Under the pieces are notes generated by a model. It was given only the letters and a program-made list of their open reading frames with translations. It was not told the DNA's origin and did no database searches. A program made the translations under genes and the position numbers. 11,137 nucleotides of DNA from Deltaproteobacteria bacterium UBA2221 (lineage in GTDB: Bacteria; Desulfobacterota; Syntrophorhabdia; Syntrophorhabdales; WCHB1-27): assembly GCA_002328485.1 (NCBI GenBank), contig DCUF01000071.1:1-11137 (forward strand), in the 5' to 3' direction. Shown here one piece after another: positions 6,942 to 11,137 of the stretch; within the stretch, counting starts at the first letter, position 1, and the number at the start of each line of letters is the position of its first letter.

Positions 6942-7094
6942 TGCGCGGAAGCGCAGGCGGGGTGACCGAAAGCGAGTCTCGACGGTATCGGTCACGGCCA
7001 ATTTATCCCCTTATGTATTGGTCGTTCTCTGTGCCTCAGTGGCCACCCGTCTGTCGACGACGGGTACCCGGCACTGTTTGGCGAAGCGGGTGGT
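6942..7094 (+). repeat. Array repeat, copy 3 (right half only)
   Basis: This begins at TGCGCGGAAGCGC (GGAA-loop hairpin), continues with GCGGGG, the GTGACCG/CGGTCAC hairpin and TTCTCTGTGCCTC, and ends with GCGGGTGGT. It has no left half; the sequence before 6942 is cargo 1. The segment between the long-stem arm and the end is altered: it carries an extra hairpin, CCCGTC/GACGGG, around a GTCGAC. The right end is followed after 18 bp by copy 4. Confidence 0.85.
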
Positions 7095-7112
7095 GAGAAA
7101 ACAAAAAGCCTT

Positions 7113-7371
7113 TTAACCACCCACTCCCTCCGGTCGTTCGAGGCACGGAGACACCGAGGAAAAGCCCTCACGAAAGAGGCGTATCTTTCTGCCTGCTAGG
7201 GGGAGACGGCCCTATCAGGCAGACCCCCGCGCCTTCGGCGAGGGGAGGGGCTTGCGCGGAAGCGCAGGCGGGGTGACCGAAAGCGAGTCTCGACGGTACC
7301 GGTCACAATCGATTGTAACCTCGTGGAGTTCTTCTCTGTGCCTCTGTGCCTCAAGCGCAGCGGGTGGTAAA
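7113..7371 (+). repeat. Array repeat, copy 4 (complete)
   Basis: This is a complete 259-bp copy. The long stem pairs 7140-7160 with 7332-7352, the CTGCCTG hairpin uses 7188-7195 with 7216-7223, and the GTGACCG hairpin uses 7273-7279 with 7300-7306. Here the long-range pair is CCCCGC (7225-7230) with GCGGGG (7268-7273), where copy 1 has CCCAGC with GCTGGG, a compensatory change. The connector between the GGTCAC hairpin and the right stem arm is a different sequence from copy 1, while the stems are kept. Confidence 0.9.
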
Positions 7372-7434
7372 ACGGCCGTTTATTCCCTGTTTCCTACGCC
7401 ATGGCTGCGGGTTCAGATCACAAAAAAGGCAGTG
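7372..7434 (+). repeat. Repeated linker between copies 4 and 5
   Basis: This is nearly identical to the linker at 5828-5890, including GTTTATTCCCTGTTTCC, GCCATGGCTGCGGGTTCAG and the A-run before GGCAGTG. Length and sequence conservation show that copies 1-2 and 4-5 are the same tandem unit. Confidence 0.8.
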
Positions 7435-7570
7435 TTAACCACCCACTCCCTTCGGTCGTTCGAGACACCGAGACACCGAGGAAAAGCTAAGAAGGAGAGG
7501 CGTATCTTTCTGCCTGCTAGGGGGAGACGGCCCTATCAGGCAGACTCCCGCGCCTTCGGCGAGGGGAGGG
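7435..7570 (+). repeat. Array repeat, copy 5 (left half, broken at cargo 2)
   Basis: A left half runs from TTAACCACCC to the TTCG hairpin and a GAGGGGAGGG that can close locally on CTCCC. It lies 322 bp after copy 4. All right-half motifs are missing; from about 7571 the sequence is cargo 2. The CTGCCTG hairpin is unchanged. Confidence 0.88.
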
Positions 7571-7590
7571 CCTGCTGTCGCTACGGGCAC

Positions 7591-7614
7591 CCGAGGTGAC
7601 GTTGTCAACCTCGG
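7591..7614. terminator. Strong hairpin downstream of the ParE-like toxin gene
   Basis: CCGAGGT-GAC (7591-7600) pairs with GTC-ACCTCGG (7604-7614, one bulged A) around a GTT loop. It sits 6 bp beyond the toxin stop, between the cargo and the repeat. The minus-strand side has no U tract, while the plus-strand side is followed by TTTACTTT. It may block transcription in either direction; termination is inferred from position and stem strength only. Confidence 0.35.
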
Positions 7615-7620
7615 TTTACT

Positions 7621-7884
7621 TTACGAAAAGGCCTTTATGTATTCGTCGTGGCTGCCAATCCAGAACCATGTCACGGTGTCTTCATCAAGAACGCCGATGG
7701 CCCGATAGTCACGTGTGATGCGAACAGACCAGATGTTTTCAGGAGTATTGACGCACTTGAAGTGAAGGGATGGATGGAACGGGTTCTGCTCCCACAGCTT
7801 ATACGCCTTCCGAGCACTCTTCTTGGTACTTTCACGAAGAGACCTGTAGGTGGTCCAGAAAGAGGGGAGCGCTACAGATTTCAC
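7621..7884 (-). CDS. ParE/RelE-like type II toxin
   Basis: This is an 87-residue protein typical of the RelE/ParE-superfamily members found beside short helical antitoxins. An N-terminal helical part (SFWTTYRSLRESTKKSARKAYKLWEQNP) is followed by beta strands HFKCVNTPENIWSVRITRDYRAIG and the end TVTWFWIGSHDEYIKAF. Basic residues R55, R58 and R61 lie where family members bind their target. Whether it cuts mRNA or targets gyrase cannot be read from sequence. The start is GTG at 7884, sharing GTGA with the antitoxin stop. It is the second gene of the pair, antitoxin first, the usual order for this family and opposite to cargo 1. Confidence 0.85.
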   Translation of the reverse strand: MKSVALPSFWTTYRSLRESTKKSARKAYKLWEQNPFHPSLHFKCVNTPENIWSVRITRDYRAIGVLDEDTVTWFWIGSHDEYIKAFS

Positions 7885-8111
7885 AGGTCTTTGTGACTCA
7901 ATGGTTTTGCCCGTCCTTCGGCGATTTCCTTCCTTGCTTGCCGAGCAGCAGCCACCAATTGTGTCTGGGTGTTTTTGATAGCCTTATCCCACTTGGCTTC
8001 TTCTTTCAGGTTCTCCAAGTAGTCGCGAAGATGCTCAACTACTTGATTTTGGGCATCTTCCGGCAAAGACTCCATCATCTTCATTACGGTTGCAACTGCA
8101 GTTGACGTCAT
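7881..8111 (-). CDS. Antitoxin partner of the ParE/RelE-like toxin
   Basis: This is a 76-residue, largely helical protein: MMESLPEDAQNQVVEHLRDY, then LENLKEEAKWDKAIKNTQ, then AARQARKEIAEGRAKPL. The pattern of a SLPEDAQ..VVEHLR..L helix, an EEAKWD motif and a C-terminal AA.QA..EIAEG.AKPL tail is the one I associate with antitoxins preceding toxins of the SVRITRDYRAIG type. It should wrap around the toxin with its C-terminal tail. ATG at 8111 is chosen over an upstream in-frame start because AAAGGAG lies 9 nt before it and the longer N-terminus overlaps decayed sequence from another TA pair. No classic DNA-binding fold is evident at the N-terminus, so autoregulation is uncertain. Confidence 0.82.
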   Translation of the reverse strand: MTSTAVATVMKMMESLPEDAQNQVVEHLRDYLENLKEEAKWDKAIKNTQTQLVAAARQARKEIAEGRAKPLSHKDL

Positions 8112-8148
8112 AGGGTTTTTCTCCTTTGCGGAAGACAGGATAAACCTA

Positions 8149-8154
8149 ATTGTA
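8149..8154 (-). promoter_or_regulatory. Possible -10 box of the ParE-like TA pair
   Basis: TACAAT on the minus strand lies about 40 bp before the antitoxin ATG. No good -35 hexamer is found at 16-18 bp, so this is weak compared with the promoters of the other cargos. Confidence 0.3.
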
Positions 8155-8209
8155 TCATTTTCCATCCTCAGTTCCATATTCCTTGCCGAACGAGCCCGTA
8201 GAAAAACCC

Positions 8210-8270
8210 GTTGGGGCATTACCTCTTTCGCCGTCAATCTATTTCACTCCGTCTGCACGAGCAGTTTCAT
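8210..8270 (-). pseudogene. Remnant of a DUF5615-type (PIN-like) toxin gene start
   Basis: DUF433 antitoxin genes are commonly followed, in an ATGA overlap, by a DUF5615 toxin beginning MKLLVDE. Here the DUF433 stop at 8267-8269 sits in such an ATGA, and the following codons read MKLLV, QTE, then a stop. A shifted frame then gives DGVK, a stop, and IDGERG, as expected of a degraded DEGVxxPIVxR start. The rest of the gene is gone before the next TA pair. The call rests on the overlap and about five conserved residues, so it is tentative. Confidence 0.4.
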
Positions 8271-8489
8271 GTATTGGCCAATGGAATCTTACGTTCTTCT
8301 GCTCGCAACGCGGCGTAGCGTTCGGCCTGCAGTATGTCCTCCCGTTCTAGATAGGGATAGTCTGCTAATAATTGCTCAATGGTATGGCCTGCGCCGACCT
8401 GGCCCACGATCATGGCGATGGTAACCCGTATTCCACGAATACAGGGCCTGCCGCCCATCAATCCGGTTCCTGAGTGATACGTCCAGCAT
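8267..8489 (-). pseudogene. DUF433 antitoxin gene with frameshifted 5' end
   Basis: The main frame (from TTG 8461 or ATG 8458) encodes MGGRPCIRGIRVTIAMIVGQ, then LLADYPYLEREDILQAERYAAL and a normal C-terminus. This is a DUF433 protein, the VapB-like antitoxin family that pairs with DUF5615 toxins. Its first about 12 residues are missing from this frame, but they are present upstream in another: ATG at 8489 encodes MLD, then RITQEPD follows after a shift, then the main frame after a second shift. Restoring one C (GACGT to GACCGT) and one T (GATTG to GATTTG) would give MLDRITQEPDLMGGRPCIRG, as in intact relatives. AAAGGAG precedes the 8489 ATG. The main frame could still be translated from TTG with AGGA upstream as a shortened protein. 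The partner toxin is also ruined, so the pair is most likely dead. Confidence 0.75.
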
Positions 8490-8525
8490 TGTCACGGGAC
8501 GCTCCTTTCCTCAGAACCCATTGAA

Positions 8526-8554
8526 ATGATAGTCGAAGGAGGATACGATTTCAA
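8526..8554 (-). promoter_or_regulatory. Sigma70-like promoter of the DUF433 gene
   Basis: The minus strand has TTGAAA (8549-8554), a 17-bp spacer and TATCAT (8526-8531), each 5 of 6 to consensus. It lies about 37 bp before the original ATG at 8489, with the ribosome-binding site in between. It may now also drive the downstream ParE-like pair. Confidence 0.55.
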
Positions 8555-8647
8555 GAACCGTCTTTGCGGACGGGAGCTACGGGGTAATTGAGCGGTCTAG
8601 GCAACCGCGGCCTTGATCTTATCTGCTGCCAGAGAAAAAGAGCAGTG

Positions 8648-8913
8648 TTAACCACCCACTCCCCCGTTTTTCAACGGGGTCGTTCGAGACACCGAGGCAC
8701 AGAGAACTGACGGGGAGGGAGTATTCTCTGCCTGCTAGGGGGAGACGGCCCTATCAGGCAGACTTCGTCACCTGCGGTGATTTTCACGGCCCTGATGCGC
8801 GGAAGCGCAGGCTGGGTGACCGAAAGCGGATCTCAACGGTTCCGGTCACAGCCCTCACGTCCCTCTCGGCCTGTATCTCTCTGTGCCTCTGTGTCTCAAG
8901 CGAAGCGGGTGGT
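8648..8913 (+). repeat. Array repeat, copy 6 (complete)
   Basis: This is a complete, 266-bp, divergent copy. The left end carries an enlarged hairpin, CCCCGTT/AACGGGG, where most copies have only CCTTCGG. The TTCG hairpin is replaced by CACC-TGC-GGTG. The long stem pairs 8686-8705 with 8878-8897 at 19 of 20 positions; its outer arm is GAGACAC/GTGTCTC where copy 1 has GAGGCAC/GTGCCTC, a compensatory change. The CTGCCTG hairpin and GTGACCG hairpin are unchanged. It follows cargo 2 directly. Confidence 0.9.
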
Positions 8914-8985
8914 GAAAAAGGGCAGTTCATTCCCTGTTTCCTACGCCATGGCCGCAGCGGGTGGTGAGAAAATAAAAAAGGCGGT
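8914..8985 (+). repeat. Repeated linker between copies 6 and 7
   Basis: This shares ATTCCCTGTTTCCTACGCC and the A-rich segment before GGCGGT with the other two linkers. It also contains an additional GCGGGTGGTGAGAAAA at 8957-8972, the usual right end of the element. The other linkers have a degraded GCGGGTTCAGGTCACAAA there, so the linker itself seems to derive from a right end. Confidence 0.75.
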
Positions 8986-9120
8986 TTAACCACCCACTCC
9001 CTTCGGTCGTTCGAGACACCGAGACACCGAGGAAAAACCAAGAAGGAGAGGAGTGTCTTTCTGCCTGCTAGGGGGAGACGGCCCTATCAGGCAGACCCCA
9101 GCGCCTTCGGCGGGTGTGGG
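8986..9120 (+). repeat. Array repeat, copy 7 (left half, broken at cargo 3)
   Basis: A left half starts 338 bp after copy 6. It includes the CTGCCTG hairpin and CGCC-TTCG hairpin, then diverges at about 9112-9120 into cargo 3. No right-half sequence follows before the next left half at 10012. Confidence 0.88.
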
Positions 9121-9183
9121 ACCCGACCACAGAGCGGGATGGGTGCGGGGGTCTTGCCGCCCGATGTCTTCATGGCCCTTCTC

Positions 9184-9212
9184 TTGCCACGCGATGGTTG
9201 CTATTGTATACT
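9184..9212 (+). promoter_or_regulatory. Sigma70-like promoter of the DUF6883/DUF4926 pair
   Basis: TTGCCA (9184-9189), a 17-bp spacer and TATACT (9207-9212) are present. The expected transcription start near 9219 leaves a leader of only about 5-14 nt before ATG 9224 or 9233. Confidence 0.6.
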
Positions 9213-9232
9213 CCGGTTAGGGAATGCGTGCC

Positions 9233-9579
9233 ATGGCAAAATTGCCTAACCATAGAGACGCACACGTGGAAGCGGCAAAAATCCGGGACTACGTGCTTTC
9301 GTCATCACGTCGAGTGGGGAGGTTTAAGGCGGGGTCTTTACAGTGCTTGGCTATTCTCAAGACGAATGGGAGATCCTGGCAGAAGATATAAGGCTGTATC
9401 ATCTCAACCTGGATGCAGAGCCCTCGGGTGACACGCGGTATGGTCGGAAGTACTCGATAGTTGGGGAGATAAAAGGGCCGAATGGGAAGACTATGGAATT
9501 CAAATCCTTGCGGATAGTGCGGACTGGTGAAAATGTCCCACGGTTTATTTCCATCTATCCTGTTGGAGGCGATGAGTGA
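9233..9579 (+). pseudogene. DUF6883 gene with a one-base frameshift at a G run
   Basis: Two frames join into one DUF6883 protein. From ATG 9233 (AGGGA about 10 nt upstream; ATG 9224 in frame is an alternative) the first frame encodes KLPNHRDAHVEAAKIRDYVL, SSSRRVGRFKAG and then leaves the family. The next frame continues VFTVLGYSQDEWEILAEDIR, RYGRKYSIVGEIKGPNGKTM and ends PRFISIYPVGGDE. The join lies in the GGGG tract 9331-9334; one more G would restore a continuous protein of about 115 residues, the normal size. As written, the C-terminal part could start from GTG 9343 as a 78-residue product with no good ribosome-binding site. The function of DUF6883 is unknown; the adjacency to DUF4926 suggests a toxin-antitoxin-like pair. 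A real mutation, slippage-prone expression or a sequencing error are all possible. Confidence 0.78.
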
Positions 9580-9812
9580 ATCTAAAATTGTTGGACTGCG
9601 TTGTTCTCACGCATGATTTGCCTGAAGCGAAGCTTCGAGCGGGTGATTTGGGCACGGTTATCGAAGTCTATTCTGATGATGACTTTGAGGTAGAATTCGT
9701 GACGGCCTCGGGTTCAACCCTTGCGGTTCTCACTCTGTCTAAGGCCGATTTGAGGGAGGTCGCAAGAGCCGACATCCTTGCAGTGCGTTCTTTGATCGAT
9801 GCCGCTGCGTAA
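9576..9812 (+). CDS. DUF4926 protein, putative partner of DUF6883
   Basis: This is a 78-residue protein with the DUF4926 pattern: KLLDCVVLTHDLPEAKLRAG at 4-23, GDLGTVIEVY at 23-32, a DDDFEVEFV strand at 34-42, LAVLTLSKADLR at 49-60 and the end DILAVRSL. The small beta-barrel-like composition resembles KOW/SH3-type folds, but that is only an impression. GTG at 9576 overlaps the DUF6883 stop (GTGA), with GGAGG 6 nt upstream, so the two genes form one translationally coupled unit. DUF4926 has no established biochemical role that I know of; its small size, strict pairing and position among toxin-antitoxin cargos make a TA component plausible. No frameshift or missing part is seen in this gene. 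Confidence 0.8.
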   Translation: MNLKLLDCVVLTHDLPEAKLRAGDLGTVIEVYSDDDFEVEFVTASGSTLAVLTLSKADLREVARADILAVRSLIDAAA

Positions 9813-10011
9813 CACCGACTCGTGAAATTTCCTGCCCCTTACAGTCGCCTGGGGCCGAGTTTTGAATTATCACTTCTGGTTGAGCTCTCTCCAAACTGTA
9901 TGGCGGCGCCCCTGAACCGGCAAATAACAACTAACGGAGTGGCAGAAACGACCAATTCAGGAGTATTGACCAGTCTGCTCGGTCTTCCCATCGGTGAGAC
10001 AAAAAGGCTGT

Positions 10012-10157
10012 TTAACCACCCACTCCCCCGTTTTTTAACGGGGTCGTTCGAGGCACGGAGACACCGAGGAAAAGCCCTCAGGAGAGAGGCGTATCTTTCT
10101 GCCTGCTAGGGGGGAGGCGGCCCTACCAGGCAGACCCTCGCGCCTTCGGCGAGGGGG
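10012..10157 (+). repeat. Array repeat, copy 8 (left half, broken at cargo 4)
   Basis: A left half carries the enlarged CCCCGTT/AACGGGG hairpin also seen in copy 6. The CTGCCTG hairpin has small loop changes. Its last hairpin is extended, CCCTCGC pairing locally with GCGAGGG around the TTCG region, after which cargo 4 starts. GGTGAGACAAAAAGGCTG just upstream (9992-10010) resembles the normal right-end flank, as if cargo 3 had replaced all but the extreme right end of copy 7. Confidence 0.88.
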
Positions 10158-10267
10158 AGCACTCTCAATATCTGCCGTCCGAAGATCCGCAGCAGCGGTG
10201 GTCAGTTGTTGGCACCAGCCTTGGCATGGCTGCGTGCGGCTTTAGGCTGACAGAACGGAATAACCCC

Positions 10268-10296
10268 TTGTGTGACGATAGGATACTTACTATAAT
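10268..10296 (+). promoter_or_regulatory. Sigma70-like promoter of the vapBC-type operon
   Basis: TTGTGT (10268-10273), a 17-bp spacer and a perfect TATAAT (10291-10296) lie 31 bp before the antitoxin ATG. VapB-type antitoxins usually bind their own promoter; CGATCGATGG-type symmetry at 10310-10318 could be part of an operator, but this is not shown. Confidence 0.55.
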
Positions 10297-10327
10297 CTTA
10301 CGAAATACCGATCGATGGAGAATAAGT

Positions 10328-10534
10328 ATGGAAGCGGTCAAAATCTCCCCCAAGTTTCAAGTGGTGATTCCCAAGAAGTTCCGAGATATCTTGAAGCTGT
10401 CGCCAGGGCAAAAGGTTCAAATGATCGTCTACGGCAATAGAATTGAGATGATTCCTCTAAGAACAATCTCGGAAATGAAAGGGTTCCTCAAAGGAATCGA
10501 TACCACGGTAGAAAGAGAACGGGACAGACTATGA
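10328..10534 (+). CDS. vapB: AbrB/MazE-type VapB antitoxin
   Basis: This is a 68-residue protein. Residues 3-45 form a swapped-hairpin AbrB DNA-binding domain: VKISPKFQVVIPKKFRDILK, then LSPGQKVQMIVYGNRIEMIP. The C-terminal tail (ISEMKGFLKGIDTTVERERDRL) is the usual toxin-binding helix. It should neutralise the PIN-domain toxin encoded next and repress the operon as a complex. ATG at 10328 has GGAG 7 nt upstream and lies just where the domain begins; the longer in-frame extension runs through the promoter and is rejected. The last codons overlap the toxin ATG (ATGA). Confidence 0.92.
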   Translation: MEAVKISPKFQVVIPKKFRDILKLSPGQKVQMIVYGNRIEMIPLRTISEMKGFLKGIDTTVERERDRL

Positions 10535-10911
10535 ACATCATCGATTCTTGCGGTTGGCTTGAATATTTTGCCGACGGTCCGAACGCCTCCTTCTTTAACC
10601 GTCCCCTTCAGAAAACGACGGACCTGATCGTTCCCACCGTTACGATTTACGAGGTTTTCAGGGTTGTTCTCAGACAACGAAACGAATCTGACGCTCTTCA
10701 GGCCGTGGCCCTTATGCAGCAAGGCTCGGTCATCGACCTAACCACAAACATCTCAGTTATGGCAGCAAAACTCGGCCTTGACCATGGTCTTCCTATGGCA
10801 GATAGCATCATCCTTGCAACCGCACACTTTTACGGAGCAATCATATGGACGCAGGATTCTGACTTCGAGAAGATTGATGGCGTTCAGTATGTTGCGAAGA
10901 AAGACCGCTAA
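10531..10911 (+). CDS. vapC: PIN-domain VapC ribonuclease toxin
   Basis: This is a 126-residue protein of normal VapC length. The acidic catalytic set is present: D5 in MNIIDSCGWLEY, E41 in TIYEVFRV, D91 in LPMADSIILATA, and D109/D111 in WTQDSDFEKI. Family members cut specific tRNAs or rRNA in a Mg-dependent manner when the antitoxin is lost; the target here is unknown. ATG at 10531 overlaps the VapB stop by four bases. The ends look intact, so this is the only cargo TA pair besides the DUF4258 and ParE-like pairs with no visible lesion. No terminator follows; the next repeat copy begins 67 bp downstream. Confidence 0.93.
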   Translation: MNIIDSCGWLEYFADGPNASFFNRPLQKTTDLIVPTVTIYEVFRVVLRQRNESDALQAVALMQQGSVIDLTTNISVMAAKLGLDHGLPMADSIILATAHFYGAIIWTQDSDFEKIDGVQYVAKKDR

Positions 10912-10977
10912 ATTCGACCCGACTTGTTCTTTATCAAGGATAGCCGTCAGGATTTGGTAACCCCTCAGCCCAGATTA

Positions 10978-11137
10978 TCACCACCCACTCCCTTCGGTCG
11001 TTCGAGACACGGAGACACCGAGGAAAAGCCTCACGAGGGAGGATAATCCTTCTGCCTGCTATGGGGAGACGGCCCTATCAGGCAGACCACGCTGCCTTCG
11101 GCATTGGGCTGAGTGCGCGAAGCGCAGGCTGGGTGAC
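10978..11137 (+). repeat. Array repeat, copy 9 (cut by window end)
   Basis: This starts at ATCACCACCCACTCCC and contains the CTGCCTG hairpin. It has a TGC-CTTCG-GCA hairpin, a compensated version of CGC-CTTCG-GCG, then GCGC-GAA-GCGC and the first arm GGGTGAC of the next hairpin at the last base of the window. Left and right parts are contiguous here, so it is a complete copy as far as visible. The sequence before it lacks the A-rich GGCTG flank seen at other copies. Confidence 0.88.

Noticed and set aside
5565..7599. Open frames of 70-115 codons crossing the repeats (for example 5565-5894, 7252-7599, 8777-8989)
   Set aside because: They recur in every copy because the DNA repeats, have Arg/Ser/Gly-rich compositions, change frame at small indels, and follow conserved base pairing rather than conserved protein.
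9813..10011. attC-like or small-gene content in the 200 bp after DUF4926
   Set aside because: AACAACTAACGG at 9927-9938 is only loosely core-site-like, has no inverted partner, and no open frame of note is present.
5568..11137. CRISPR array
   Set aside because: Repeats are about 260 bp and structured, spacers are whole genes of about 1 kb, and no cas gene is present.
5568..11137. Classical integron with attC sites
   Set aside because: GTTRRRY/RYYYAAC core sites are not consistently present at the ends or junctions (only some copies have GTTTAAC by chance), no intI is seen and cargo orientation is mixed. The resemblance is kept only as an analogy.

Overview
The window looks like a chromosomal accessory region of a free-living Gram-negative-type bacterium, perhaps an uncultured Desulfobacterota (deltaproteobacterial) or similar lineage. 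This is inferred only from gene content: TadE/TadG pilus proteins, GT2 and methyltransferase envelope genes, and toxin-antitoxin families common in such genomes. No rRNA, tRNA, integrase, transposase or CRISPR is visible.

Left part (1-5.4 kb). A plus-strand multi-pass membrane protein, possibly truncated at its 5' end, faces a minus-strand group: a dolichyl-phosphate-mannose-synthase-like GT2 glycosyltransferase, a doubtful small ORF, a class I SAM methyltransferase, and the decayed C-terminal fragment of a second copy of the GT2 gene. Upstream on the same strand is a tadE-tadG pair, overlapping by 8 bp, for Flp/Tad-type pilus pseudopilins.

Right part (5.5 kb to the end). This is an array built from one repeat present in nine full or partial copies, all in the same orientation. 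A complete copy is about 260 bp, has ends TTAACCACCC / GGGTGGTRA, and can fold into a multi-branched structure: terminal stem, long GAGGCAC-type stem, a nearly invariant CTGCCTG hairpin, a TTCG-loop hairpin, a GGAA-loop hairpin and a GTGACCG/CGGTCAC hairpin. Complete copies are followed by a left-half-only copy with a period of 322-338 bp. Four gene cargos of about 0.8-1.1 kb each start directly after a left half that breaks off at or near the TTCG hairpin.

The cargos are (1) a DUF4258-type toxin with a YgiT-type zinc-finger antitoxin; (2) a ParE/RelE-like toxin with its antitoxin, plus a decayed DUF433/DUF5615 pair; (3) a frameshifted DUF6883 gene with DUF4926; (4) AbrB-type VapB with PIN-domain VapC. 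Three cargos, and the decayed DUF433 pair within the second, have a recognisable sigma70-like promoter with a 17-bp spacer. The pairs overlap by 4 bp.

The layout resembles an integron cassette array in its logic (small, self-contained, mostly toxin-antitoxin modules separated by a folded repeat). However, the repeat is not a recognisable attC and cargo orientation is mixed. This structured-repeat/TA-cargo array is the candidate undescribed system of the window.
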